Below, in pieces: positions 23,901 through 38,900 of a stretch of 64,000 nt of DNA. The stretch covers positions 186,001 through 250,000 of the forward strand of contig JAODTK010004398.1 in NCBI GenBank assembly GCA_026419785.1. The letters are read 5' to 3'. The stretch is from Sclerodactyla briareus. Taxonomy: Eukaryota > Echinodermata > Holothuroidea > Dendrochirotida > Sclerodactylidae. The notes beneath the pieces were generated by a model. The model did no database searches and was not told the DNA's origin. It saw only the letters and a program-made list of their open reading frames with translations. The translations under genes and the position numbers were made by a program. Each line of letters starts with the position of its first letter. The stretch's first letter is position 1.

Positions 23901-26900
23901 AACATAGAATTTTAAACCAGTGTCTTAACGTGCATTAAACCAGGGTCTCAGACATTTAAACCAAATGTCTAAAGTAGCATTTACACCGATGTCTTCAAAT
24001 AGCATTACACCAGTGTATTCAACGCAGATTTAAAACAGTGGTTAACAAACACTGAAACCAGTGTGCAACGTAGCTTCTAAAGCGGTGTCTAATGCAGCAC
24101 TCAAACCAGTGTATAATGTATCATTTGACGCAGTGGTCTCAATGTAGCATTCAAACCAGTGATTCAAAGTGATTGAACCCCCCAGTGTCTTCAAGTAGCA
24201 TTCAAACCAGTTCCTCATTGTAGCATTCAAACCAGTTGTCTCAACATAGAATTTGAAATAGTGTCTCAACTTGGAATTCAAACCAGTGTCTTGAAGTAGC
24301 ATTCAAAACAGTGTGAATGTCTTAATGTAGCATTTAACATGTGTCTAACGTCGTAGCATTCAAATCAGTGTCCTAAAGTAGCATTTCGACTTTAAACAGG
24401 TGACATCTGGCACATGGCATAGGCACTCTGCGTTCTGACCATCTGCAAATGTGCAAGATTGTGTAGCAGCGATTGACATAGCGGCTTCGGCAAGGCCCTG
24501 CATCCAAATGGAAGGGATAGTCATTTCTGCCCATATACATTACTTATATCACGTAAAAAAAGAAAAATTGCCCCGATTGACAATGACTTGCACAACATTC
24601 TTTAATGGCATAGAAAAATCCTGGTATGGGTTCGAAAGTGAGTAGTAATTTCAAGGGTTTTTCCAGTTGTAGGGGCTCGCTAATCATCCTGTTCCAAGGC
24701 TCTCAGTCTGTGACTTTGGTCTCTTGGTGTATCCTCATCCGGTGAGTATAATCTCTGTTTTGTTCCAAGTGGACATCATAAGGGATAGATGGATGGACAA
24801 GAGCCCTGGTATGGCTAAATCTGTAAAGATGATCTAAACCTACCTGATGCACGTACGGTGAGCTTCGTTGGGACAGCGTCTAACAAAAGACTCAAAACCT
24901 GTTGGGGGTAAAAGGTTTTAAAGGAGATATATTGAAAAGGATTCAGTGTTTATAGGTTACAGTCAGTGTTAATGATCCCACCACAAGGCTGGAAGCTGGG
25001 GGTTGATTTCAGCAATATGTATTATTTCAACAGCATACAATTTTCTCCTCCAATATCTGGGGGTCAGACCACCATAAAAGTGGGGGGACAATCACAAAAT
25101 TATCCAGTTTATGGAAGCAAATACAAAAGTACGGACATATATATCGTAGTTGGGGGGCTACTGTACGGAGAGATTATAGTTTCAGCCACCCGGCAGTCAG
25201 TTGGTCACCCACCTGAAGACAGTACTCTTGTTTAATTCGTGTCACCTTCCACCTGGGCAGTATGAAAAATCAACGGTATTGATCTGTCCATGTGTTCGCC
25301 GACTCGATGACCAGCTTGGCGACCGGAAGAAGAGAAAGACCAATGCATTACTATCTCTAACAAATAACTTGAATATGGATGCTTAAAAGTGTATATAGTT
25401 TGAAAGAATACCTGAAAGACGATGCAGTTCAACCAACTCAAGAGGTGGGAGCAAACGTTAGGTTCCACTGAGCTGAAGTTACGGGTTGTGTGTCATTTCA
25501 TAAGATGGGCCATAGGGTCCAAGTGGAATTTTGGATCAGAAATTCCTGGAAAGCCTGTAGGTACAATCTATTACACCATCACTATGATAACATCAGCACT
25601 GTGCCACCCAAATTTGTAGGGAGACACATTGCATTTGACACATGATGAGCCGTCAAGCCAACACTGGGCCTCAAGTCAATTCCTGAGAACCCTAAAGGTC
25701 GGATATCAAACATGATTATGACCGAACATCAACGATGTGCAACAAAATTTGAAAAATTGAATTTGTGGGAGAGCAATTTGCATGTGATTCTACATGATGG
25801 GCACTACGGGACATAGGGGGCCTTGGACCAGGAGTTTGCAACACCCCTGGTGGACCACTACCCAAGGAGCAATCACATGTTCAATTCCTACAGAAATTAA
25901 TTGAAACTTGTGTGAGGAGATGGCAGTTCAAGTACATTGTGTGAAAAATTTCATAAAAGGGGAGTTTTTTTGTTTCCCAAGGGGTTGTAAAACAGTTAAT
26001 TTTGAGCTGAAATCAATAAACTCTGTTAAGATCAATATTCTCTCTGACCGCACGGTTCACTGGAGTTCATAAGGCCTATCTACAGAAGTATACTGGAGAA
26101 TTTCAGATCGCCCCTTAAGTGAATGTTCCGGCAAGTCCAAAAAAGGAATTCATCGGATGTGTTTGCGATGCCGTCCCAGGTCCAGCTGAGTCTCAATGGA
26201 AAGGGGACAAAATTTGTCAGGTAGAATAAATAATGTAACCACGAAACATCCATGAAAAGCGCTTGAAGCAATGACGACTATAAGCAAAATTTGTGTTCAG
26301 TTTGTCTGGAATACCGTCCAGGCACCAACCTCAAAAGAGGAGTAAACGGATGCTTCACCACAAGTACAATAAAGCCCAAAATTAAGACCATGGTCATGGT
26401 ATCAGGAGTTTCTTTGACCAAGAACAGGTGGAAAAGAATATATCAAAACCCCCACACCCTAAACTTGGAGGTTCCAGGATGTTGCTATGTTGGGGATATT
26501 TAAAGATGACTTTTGGGAAATTTAAGGAATTCATGGAAGACTGCCCACAGACTTAACACAGTTAAATGTCACATTTTTGTGCCATGCTAACAGAAGTACA
26601 AAAAAAAGGAGAGTGAATGAGATTATTCTTTAATGCTTTGTGAAAGATTTTATTCGCTCCAATCTATAGTTTGTTTTGCAACAAACAACGGTTGTTTATA
26701 GGGGATTCTGCGGTTCCCCCATGATGTCACAAGGCCAAATTTGCCAATAGCGACTGTTGTGCCTATCTGTTCCATCTAATCGGCTGCTGAAATTCAGTCT
26801 GGGGTATTCTCGGCTGTCATAATGCAATACCATGAGAGTACAAAAAGTCCAACATATTTATGTGGACATTGCCTTAATTATATTGCATAATCATATAGGA

Positions 26901-29900
26901 CCTTCCCACCAAAAGAGCCTACCATGGAGTGCAAGTTGCTCCCATTTTGGTTGCAGGTTATTCATGATGGGTCCCCAATTTCCCCCTGGTTTTGGGGTAA
27001 GGAAGGACCATGTGGCTGCCATCAAGGACACACTGGGAGAAACTGAGGGGCCCTCCTCGGATCTGGAGCCCTGCAGGGAATGAGCTGATCCCATCCCCAT
27101 CAAGTTTATGACCTCCAAAACCGAGTCTGAAGTACAATGGTCCAAAATAGACTACTTTAAAATTCCAGACTGTATGTCCAATAACTTCTCACCAAATGTC
27201 CTTTGAGCAATGATATGTACTGAGTTTTATTGACCAAAGATGTTTACAAATAATACGCTGGCCAGAATATTGCACCCGTTGATATTTTAGTTAAGCATCA
27301 AAGGGCAGTAGCGCGTCCTACTTTCCACGCAATAACAATTCTCCACAATCACGTTGGACGCGCACACCAAAAATTCAAACACTCATATCTTTGCCTCAGT
27401 GCGGTTCCAGGCGTGCCATGTTCGGTAGCTTCTGTAGGCGAATTTTGCTCACAAAAGTTATAGCAAAAATAGAAGAAAAATCCCATGTGACGTCAAGAGG
27501 GACCCTTGCACAGGTACAATATCTATTTTTCCACTGTCATCAACGTAAGCCTCTGCAATTCGACGCCATTCGCAAATATTTTGATAACATTTCCCAAGAG
27601 ACTATTTAAAAGTTGCTTTTCGGGGACAATGTACTTGGGGAGGTCTGCCCAGGTTTTGCTAATTGTAAACTGTTTTTCCCAGTTTGGCTGACTGGACAAT
27701 CTGGCAAATTATTTTCACCACAGCCCATCCTGAAACAAGGACACGTCAAGGACCCCATTATATTTCTCATTATTCTGACAGCACCGCACAATGCTTGTTT
27801 AATATGCATGGTGCTGAATTTATTTCATTATTTATCCAAAACTAGAGAACCAATAGTGGTGTAGGGGCTGAGGTGACTATATAAACAAGCGCAAGTTGAA
27901 AACGTTCTTGATAGCTGCGGACGGGCGAATCCTGGCGAATACACTGCCTGTTCTCCACCAATCCACATTTATTGTTGTTCACATTAATTGACCTTTATTG
28001 ACATCTTGTCATAACCTTGGAATGGCGTCGAACATGTCTACCACAATAACCTAATATTGCTCTCAGGCCAAGCACAAAGTACCCCCCAACTAACTCATTC
28101 CTTAGGCCTGTGTCATCAGCTAGATGTATGTACCCAACAAAAACTTTGTGTATTCAGCACACCTCCTAGGCCTGTAGCAGTGACCAGTGGAAAGACACTT
28201 GGATCCACAAATGGAAAAATCTAGCCCAACACAGGTGATGACAGATCTTTTCACATCCCCCCCATTGCTGTATGCCAGCCACTCAGTGCTGACAGACAAT
28301 TGTAAACAGTCCCTGCTCTACATGCAGGGCCAGCCTTGCAGCTCCAAGGAGTAAGGTAAACAAACCACTCTCAAGAAGTTCAAGTGGGAAGGGCTGCAGG
28401 GATAGACAAATGGAGTGGGTATTGAATTGGATTCAATTATTAAAATCTATCACACTATGCCAACGAAAATGTAACTCACCTAGCCAGTGGCATGCTACAT
28501 CCACCCACCAAGTTTCAACCTGATTGCAGTATGTTCAGAAGTTACGATGAGGACTTATTGGCGGTAATTAATTAGATTTAATTGAAATTTCATCACATTA
28601 TGCAAACAAAAATGTTACTCAGTCATTGCAAATTCCTTTTTCAAAATCTGTTACGAGAGCATGGTGAGGCATGAATTTGGTTCCCCCCGTGACGAGTAGG
28701 ATGACACAAGAACGAAAGTTTGGAACTCCGAATTTGTGATTGGAGTTATCAAACATTGTTTTTTTTGTTTTTTCATCCATGTTAGTTCAAAAATTTAATC
28801 TGAGGCGCTCCACTGACCTCTAAGAACATGAGACATGGATGCTTAGTAATAACTGAAAAGATCGAGGAAAAACATCTTCAGATTAATATTTATATAATAA
28901 TAAATAAAGTGCAACATACCTGATAGATGCTATGAACTGTATGAAGGGTCCTTGTGAGTGGAGGGGTTGTATTAGCACCCAGCTCCTTGAGAAGAAGAAA
29001 TCTATCAGGTCGTTGAAGAGATTCTTGGGGAAGCTTCAAAACCAGGTGGTGGACCTAAAGAACAGGAAAAACATAACAAATTATGACTGAATATTTGGAA
29101 ATATGAAGTTATCAAATTACAAATGTGGCGTTCCCCAAATTACATCAGCTTTCCACATAGAAGTGGTCTAACCCGTCTACGTTCCGTTGCATTCTTCTGA
29201 TGCGTCACACGTCTAATCATTGGGCCAGTCCACACCAATGCTTCTTGTTCAGTCACATCTCCACAAATAAGAGGCCAATGGCACAGAGCTCACCTTCAAT
29301 TCCTAGATGGCAGATATAGCATCTCCTATCATTTTGTTTTTTAAATTGCCTTTCATCCGATTTCTTCTAGATAGTTTGAAGCAACCATCGAAGGTCTGCC
29401 ACGACGTTGCAAAATGAAGCATTTATTGGGTAGTTTTCAGCTATGGTGAATTTGGGCATGGACTATCAAAATTGTCCCTGGATACCCTCTGACCTCAAAA
29501 AATAGCCATATCCACAACTGGTCAAATTAATTCTGACCAACTTTCATTGATTATTCAAACTATATGTGTGAGTAGAAGTTGCTGGAATGTTCCAAATACA
29601 AGTGGCTGAAATGAAACCTACCCAACATGACTTGGACCTTACATGTTAATGATTCCTGAAGACCCTGGAGAAAGCTTGGTGATTGAAAGTGACAGGTGGA
29701 TGCAGGTGGATAGGATGCAGGAAGTATGTGAGGCGCAAAAAATCCTGGCCTGCTGTTACAGTACTATAGTCCATATTTCCAGTGCACCCCGTTTCAAAAC
29801 ATACTAGAGGTGGACAAGGACCTAGCGCTTCTGTTCCCCAATATTGACTAGAGCCTCTAGAAACACACAAGCCTCCCTATTACCAACGATCACCAGAGAG

Positions 29901-32900
29901 AGTATCTGCCGGTTTATGGTGAACGTTCTCCAACTCTGCAATTGATGCACTGCATTCCTGATGCATGTGGTTGAGGGACTGTACCGGTCACCTTACAATG
30001 AGCAAACTGCCAAGTCTTGCTTACAGGTGACACGCAAAGGAGGGGAGGTGACCTTTGAGGCTTGGAAGAGGACTTACGAGGGGATATGATGGCTCTCTTC
30101 CGACTGCATTATGGAGATGCTCAGCTGTGGAGGAGTGCGGCCCTGTAGGTAGGATGGAAGCTCAAGAAGCAGGGCTGAATTGAAATAGGTCAAACGAAAA
30201 CAGTTTGAGACTAGAATTCCGTAGGAGCGGATGCGAATACAGAAGACACCAAATTTGTTTGCAGGACAAATTTGGTTTTTGTAGCAGCGACAAAAAAATC
30301 ATCCAACTAGCGTGAGTAAACAAAGCTACTGTGTGTACCAATACAACATTGAGCTGCATCACAGGCAGCAAATTGATTCTGATTTTAATTGATAATATGG
30401 ATTTCAGGAAAAGGCCATGTGAGGGTTCATCAAGGAGCCATAGCCAGCCGTATTGAACGTAGAGGATGAGCACTAGCAATCAGGGAACCTTGCCTATTAC
30501 CGTGGATGAGACACTGGCAATGACTACCCTTCCATCTGTGCTTAGTGCCATGCATAGAGATATGAGGCAGGGGTTTTTACCATTCCCAACCTGCTCCCGA
30601 GACTGCCATTTATGTGCCCTATGAGTAGGTCAGCAAACTCCAGGATCCGATATTTTCTCGGAACCTGGAGAAGCGGAAGATCCAGTTCAACTGATTGCCT
30701 CCCCCCCAAACCCCAAAAAGCCCAAAAGAGGAGACTTATTGCGAATATCCCGAACAAACCCCAGAAACAGGCAGAAAACGAAGTAAAGAACAATGAGCAA
30801 GAATTTTAACCCGGGAAGGTCAGCTTTGCAAAGTGCAGTCGAGTGATACCATTATGCCATCTTTCTGCCAAATGAATAAAGCAAGGACAGTCTGGGAAGT
30901 ATTTCATTGCAAGCAAATTAATGTCTTTCTTTGTGAGTTGCTTAGCTGTCCTGGCCCTTTCGATCATCCTTGAGGTGTACTTCTTCTGGGAATCATTTTC
31001 CCCTCTCTCTAGTAGAAGGAGACTTTTACATCCATACAGCAGACTGCATTCGCACCTATGAAATCCGAGCCTTAGTTGGAATTTCAACAGGCGCTAGCCA
31101 AAAAGTGTCTCGTCTGGTTGCTGCGACGGTGGTTCGTATTATTAACTACACAAACAACAAACTAGTTCATGCAGCACCATCGCCATGTCAACGAACCATC
31201 ACCAGATTTCACATACAACCATAAAAAATTCCTAAAAAATTACTATAATAACTGACCAATAGTTTGACTCTTTACATACAAGTCCCTGATTGCAATTTTC
31301 TTTTTCATGCCCCCCACCCCACTCTCTTTCAATAAATACCCAAATTTTCAATTACAGTTTTTATCGCTCAGTATAACTCATTCTTTGGCCCCAAAATCCA
31401 TTGAAATGGTCTGAATCCTTAGTAGCCCGGGTTTCTTGACGTTTGAAATCAACATTTCCTTCATTATTATTGCCTTTTATTTCCCAAGCAGCCCAGGACA
31501 TGCCACCCCCCCCCCCCACAACAGGCAAGCAAACAAATTCCACGCTAGCCCCCAAACAATAACAAACTAATCAGAATGTGTACACCCAAACCGGGTGCTC
31601 AAACAAAATTTCGTCGTAATCAGCCTCACGGGCTTGTGAGAAATTCCTGCTAACAAGAAAGTGTTACATACACAACCACACATGCCAAAGTGACAACAAA
31701 GTTATTCCTGAATTTCATTCAGGCGAGACAAAAACAGCTACAGAGGAGAATTAATTTTTGGTCTTTCCTTGGTCTCTCTGGTCTCTCTTGTTTGTCCCTT
31801 CCAACCTTTGTGCTGAGGCAACAGGTAACATATGACCCGGGCCGGGATACGGACCAGGGTCCTCTGTGTGGTGAGACCACGCCAGTTGGCTATACAGTTT
31901 GCCCACGCCTCTCCCCACAAAGTCTCTCATTCTTCCTCTTTACATTGTCAGACTCCTTTGGAATGCTTTGCCCTCCCCTGTTCCCATTCTTCCAACTTCA
32001 AGTTCTCGAGTCTGACGTCACCGAAACTTTTACTCTTCCCACGTTTACCAGGGCCTTTGCCATCATATCTCGTGAAGAGTATCGTGTTGCAGCATTTTTG
32101 AACGTGTATATTTATATTTATGTGAGGTGCTGAATACAGGATGAAAGAAAACTGTACAATATCACGTCCAAACCTGTGAGAAGAGCGCCCCGAAGAATAT
32201 CCAAGGCCTCTAGTTTTACCGAAAACATTTCTGCTGAACAGAAAAGATGATAGGGAGATAGGATTAAATGAAGCAAGATTGCAGATAAAAAAATGATAGC
32301 TGTGTTCACCTCCATGAAAAGCAATTTCTACCAGTGATGATGGGCATGGACTGGGGGCCCCCATAGCAGAAGATAAAAAGGATTGCCAGGAATTACACTG
32401 AGGAGAGGAAACACTTATTTGACTACTCTAGACTCGACTACATACAGTGGAAGCTAGGGTTTAGCCATAATGCAGGACACAGGATGCATACAGAGGGTAT
32501 CAGAAGAGTGTAGACGAAAAAAGAAACTTTTCCCGAACAAATTTTCTAAAAGATGCCAATTAGCAAGACAGTGCACCGTAATCGAAACTAGTTAGAAGGG
32601 TTTCAATGCTGATGTTTCGACTATTTGGCTTGAGGTGGGTAAATAAACAGAGGGCATGTTATACGCATAGGATTAATGCATGGTTGAAGCACCCGAGTGC
32701 ATTCAGCAATGGATATACCAAACGAGCAGGCATTAAATGTGATAAACACGCCGACAGTTAATTGAGTGTTCAACGAATACAACGCAAAAAACATTTTACC
32801 AATAGAAACAACTAATCGAGATATCACTGATAAGTTATCTCTGCCCCCCCCCCCCCCCCCCCGATCAGAGCGGTAACATTGTAGCCACGGTTCCGCTCAA

Positions 32901-35900
32901 GTTCTTATGGTCCTAAATATCGATTGATGGGCAGGGTATTGGAGACAGAGTGCCCTGCTGGGGACCAACGGGGGAACGCTGATCTGTCTATGGGCCCCAA
33001 ACACACGCCTCTCCATCGCCATCAATGGCCACTCAATTTCATCTACAAGTGGCTACAGAGACCTGCAAGTCACAGCGACCTCCAGGCAGCAAATGACACA
33101 CCCGAACTCTTGCAGGTCAAAACCAGATAGTGGAAAAGCCAATGTGACCAACGTACCTTGGTAGATCGCGTTTGTAGCCGCCCTGTGAGCCCTTGCAAGA
33201 TGTGGTGGCTATGTGTTTGATGAAGTTGGCAGCCGTTAAGACGGTCTTCAGCCTGTTGGAAGGGACAAGGTATTAAAGCTATAATGCAAAAAAAATCATG
33301 CCCTGCAAAGGAACCGGTGTTACAAAGGATGGGCTAATTTGACTGGCATCAGGTTTAGAGTGGGGTCATTTCGAATAGTGAACTGTGGATATCAGGCAAG
33401 TTTGCACTCATGGCCATTGAGGTCAGTGGTTCAAACCTTTTCCCCAATTTCCCCTTTGCCTTTCGCTTGAAGACGTTTCCCCTTATAAATACATTATAAT
33501 TGAAGTTGATAGGTGGGGAGATGCCGGAAGGGTTCACACCTTGCGGTAATGGGGTATTGTAAACAAGAAGAATCACAACTCGACAAATTCTGCAACAGGA
33601 TTACCTTTTATACATTTTTGTATCCCGAATCTTGAAATTTTCCACCTGGGGAATTCCCCCGGTGGGGAAACCAGCCATAGGGTGATGATAGCGACCATAA
33701 AAAGCTCTGCCCAATTTCTGGATGTATCACACTGAGTTCTATCAACCTACCATCCACATTGCTGAGAGTATAGGGTTCAACTAGCCGGAGAGCAAACCTT
33801 CAAAGACCATTTCCCTGCCTATTTCAGATAATCATCATCTCTCGGCTCAACCTTACTGAAGGTAGAGTAGAGGTACGTCACTTCAATGGAGAATAGTGAC
33901 AAGTTTTGTCCCATAGCCCAGGAATACAGTGTACATTGTTATATGGGTCAGTTGACTGTCACTCACTCATGGTGAGCGCATGCCTGGAAGGCAAGTGCCG
34001 CATCCCCCGCCCCTGCCAATGCCTGGGTCTTTGGGCAAGCGACCAGGATTGGGGCCTGGCCCACCCACTCCCCCACTCCCTGGATGCTGTGCAACCATGC
34101 CTACGTGACCCAACCCACGGATCTCATCCTTCCAGAACACGGTGGGAAGGAAGTTTGCCAGCAGAAGAAGAAGCCCAAAAGAGTGTAAGTTGGGATCACG
34201 AATCAGGCAGTCTAACCTCTCCATCCCAGCCTATCGAGACCCTGGCATTAATACATGATTCCTGTCAGCGGTAACCAAGGATGTGGCAGAGTTACGGTAG
34301 TAAACCGAAAGCCAAAGGCTTAGTGATTCCGACCTTTATGACAAAACTATAGCAAGACCAAGGGACAAATGGGAGATTGTACAGCTTCATTGTGGGAAAC
34401 AAACATCTGACAAAATTTCCATTTTTTTTTACCAACCAATAGGGTTCCATTACTCTTGATAAGATAGCTACACCACTAATTTTAAGGATTTCAGATTTGA
34501 CCTCTGGTGACCTCAAAAAAACAATGGGTTCATGAACTCATTATCGGGGAACACAAACCAATGTGAGCGCTTCATCATTCAGGTGCGGGGAGTTATCATG
34601 TTCACAAGGACATAATTCGGCCAACATATGACTTTTCACAAATGCCACTTTCGAACCAAATTCAACCCCTGACCCTATACCAAAAATAAATAGGGTTCTG
34701 TACTCCCATAAGACAAGCTACCACACCAAAATATCCACCTGTCAGAACTAACCATTCTGGACTTACGTGTTCACAAGGGTATCAGGACTTTAACCTCTGG
34801 GGACCTCAGATGACTCTGATTGACCCCAAAACAATAGGGTTCATGTGCCTCATATGGGGGGAACACACATACCAAGGTGATGAGCTTTCATCAACAAGGT
34901 GGGCGCGTTCGGGTTCACGAGCCGAAATGGCCAAATTATTGGACTTTTAAAGTTTCGGTTTTTGCCAAAAATTCACCCCAGACCGACCTAACACCAAAAA
35001 CAATAGGGGTTCCTGTACTCCCCGTGAGGGAAAGGAAGGAAGCGATTACACCAAATTTGAACTGATCCGACCAACCATTCTGGAAAGATAGTGGTTCACA
35101 AAGAGGGTTTTCAGACTCTTTGACCTCTGGTGGCCTTCAGATCCTCAGATGGACCCCTCTGACTGTGCCAAAAATTTCTACTAATTGAGGCATGGGAAGA
35201 TTTGCGACGGGTCCACAAACTTATCATGCATTATTAATCATGTGGGAGTAGTCTATGTCCATGGTGTGATGAATTGAGACCATACTGACTCAAACTGCAA
35301 ATATAGGCCAGATACTGTACCGTTTAGTATTAATTAAGCCTGGTTTTCACTTCATGTGCTGAGCAATACAGGAACTCGTGGGTTCCTGGAGTTTTGCTTT
35401 GGATTATCTCAATGTGAGTCCCACGAATCAGCTGTGGAGCAAGCAATTGGACATGGATTCTTCTCTTCCTCCAGGTTTTGAAGAGGAAGAGAGGATGGTC
35501 AGACCTGGAGTTCCACGAACCTAGGGGGAGGGATGAGTGGCCAATGGTGTGGCCCAAGAACCAGAAGCAGGTGTTGGGATTGCTTACCCCCCCCCCATGC
35601 ATTGATATATCTGAGCATAGCGAGAGAGAAAGTGGGAGTTATCGCGGGGCTATTACGATCAAAACGGCCAGGGTTTCTTGATGGAGCCCTTACTTGCATG
35701 GCTTCCTGATGATATCAGCTTGCCGTTTAGTCCAGCTGGCGAAAGGACACCAGTCCTCTCCCCTCTCATCAGCACCCAAAGATGTTGAAAATCACACGAA
35801 CATAGGCATCTCACCCTTGGGACAGACAAATTTACCTCCCCCAATCCGACACAAATGTGAATCAGATTGACAGCAAGAATGACGCGAGAATTGCACCAAT

Positions 35901-38900
35901 TAAACATGTGAGTAAAGCAAACACTAGGAAAAAATGTACTACCAATGTGGAGATGCCCTCAGTGTTCCGTGTCAGAAAGATGTTGTTACAAAGCGTCCGA
36001 CGATGGTTCCCACCCTGCATAGTCACTTGACTTTTGACACCAGGAGGACCAAAGACTGGAGGAAGGAAAGATAGATATAACATAAAAAAGGGCGAGGCAA
36101 GATTAGAACGTGAATTGGAAAGATTATCACGTTAATTATAAGATAAATGCCTTTCTGCCGTACTCGAATGGGATACTCCCCAATATCTATCCGAGTTGGT
36201 GATCCTAAATCCTGCAGTAGGTATACATGGATCCAACAGCACGAGACAAAAGAAGAAAAAATGAATCCTTGTTGGTATTTTTATTCTACCCTGGACTCTG
36301 CATGGAGGCCGGGGAATGTCACACAGTCAATTGACTTTCATAAAACCTTTAATTGGCCCTCCCCCAAGCATGCATTGTAGTGCTTATGGATCCAAGGTCC
36401 AAGAGGAAATTGCCTTTGCAGGTCCCATACCTGGAAAGGACATAGGCCCAACCTACGGCCCATGGACCGAATCCAGCCTGCAATAGGTACTTCTTTTCCT
36501 GCCTCCGAATGCTCATGAGATCCAAAAACTTGTATTACTTGTTTATTCAAAATTCAGTTATCATCATTATAATAAACTACTTTTGGCCCATTAGAAAGTT
36601 GTGAATTTTGAATCTGGACCCAGGGGCCAAATGCAAATCAGGACAAATGGAATTTTGTTACATCTCCTCAGTACCGGCACATATGACATTTTTCACAAAT
36701 ATCCCTTGTTTGTTACAAATAAGTTGAAAAAAACCCAACCAACCACACAAGTAAATTCTACTCGAATTAGGACCAGCATCTGGGAATTTATCGAATTCAC
36801 AAATTGTCCAATCTAGAACCCTTGGGACCTCTGTCCTGATCCACAAAAGAAAAGAGATAATGTATAACCATGGGAAACCACACATTAACTGGTATGAGCT
36901 TCATTAATTCAGGTGGGGTCGGTCGGGGTATATCATGTTCACAAGTTGGAAATGGTCAAAATATTGATTTACACCAAAATTTCAAGTTTTCACAGAAAAC
37001 TATCCTCATTCTTCCCCAAAACAGAAAGTCTTTCTCCCCCCCCCGGTAGAAAGTTAAACACCTAAATTCAGATCACAACAATTTAGAACTTGGAACTCTG
37101 ACTGACCCCCAAAACAATAAGGACAAACAATTCATCATGAGGACACACACAACCAAGTATGGGGTTTATGACTCGGACTTATTCAAGTTGTCATCTTTAC
37201 GAACTGGGCGGCCACAGAGACACACACACAAAATGACATGACTGCAAGATCCATGCACTACCAAGAAAATAAAAAAGACAGAATTTGGAGTTGAAAATAC
37301 ACCTGGTGAAATAAACAGGTATTAACGAAGTATTTCCCTAAAAATTCAGACAGACGAAAATGGTAGCAGTCAATGGCATCCAGACCATCCCCACCAACCC
37401 CTTACCGCAGGAACAGTTATTACTACCCAATGAGAGTATGCCAGCAAATCATATTACAGAAAGATAGAGACTCGCACTGGGTCATAGATGGGATAATTGT
37501 AACTTCAAACAACGCACCAAAGGAAGAATGGAGCAAATCTTAAATTTACCATTCCACAGCTGATTTTGGACTTCCCCATTCTTATCCTCCAAGGCTTGAG
37601 TAACACCTCACTACCTGAGAGAAAAATGTTGAGAGATGAACATACGCCAGTGGGTTCTGTAAAATACTGTAGCAAATGAGTGGTGAAGTTGAAAATGAGG
37701 GCACCTCCATGATTCAGGTAGATGGGTAATGTTTTAAAACACCTCATAGTGTACCTCGGGTTCTGAGACAGTACAAGTTATCCCATTCAGTTGCCTCTTA
37801 TGAGCGGCAGGAATACCATGGGGATATTCTATGGGGAATACAATTAGTTAGTTTTTTGGTTAGCTTAGTGAAAAAGAAATCCTCATGGGAGACCGTTGAG
37901 CCACAACATCCAAAAGAGAAGAACAACCCAGATGCTCAAAGAATTCGCCTACACGGTTCCTGAAAAATAAACCGGACTGTTGAATGCATCACCACTCTTA
38001 GACAGAACAACATATTCAGGAAGGATATTCCTCATTAATAACTCTCTGGAGAAGAAATGGTCCGCGTGTCCAAATTACAGCGTTTACCACGAAAACTTGA
38101 GGGCAATGACCCCTTTGGTGGTAACTTTGGAAAACGCAAGAAATAGTGGAAGGAAAGGCAATGAATCCAGAACAATGACACATGGCACATGATCTCATAG
38201 GACTAGTGATATGTTGTGGGACAGAGTGAATGGGAACCCACTGCCGATTTCAGCAGTCACATTCTACAAAAAAACTCTAGAATCAATTGTTTTTTTTTTC
38301 TTTTTTTATGTCAAGTCAATCTACCACCACAACAGGCACACGGAGGTGGACGTTTGAAGGGGGGGGGGGGGGGGTGGGCAGCAGGCCAGAGGAGTCGTCG
38401 AATTTCATTACGGGAATTATACAGCATATATACAGCATATACAACACTGACGGATGCACTGCCAACATGTACTATTGTCATGAGTGGAACGCAGACGCAT
38501 TCCATCGGAACGGTATAAATTTACGAGTGGTGTGCTTGAGCTTCACGGTGGGTTGGAAGGCAAGAGTAGGCCAAAAGTTGAAACTGCTAGTATTCTTTTC
38601 CCATAACAAGAATTGCTGAGACAAAAAGCACATGTTTTATTGCCATTTCTCTAGTATCTCAAGTATTGAATCCTGGTGGGACTTAAAATGACTCAAAGAT
38701 AATTTGAAACCTACGTGATTAACATTCAACAAGTGCATTGAAATCCAATTGAGCCTGGAAAATTGCAAAATTTCATATGACTAAGATGACTTTCCATTCA
38801 TTGCCTTGTTTTCCACGGATCAGTAAAAGGCCAACAAATTGCACAAATTTGACTCCGTGACCAAAATCCACACCATGTATTCAAGACCAAGTAAATTCCA

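Noticed and set aside
23385-24395. CRISPR-like array of 25-bp repeats
   Set aside because: Units are contiguous without unique spacers, diverged, and lie in a eukaryotic intron.
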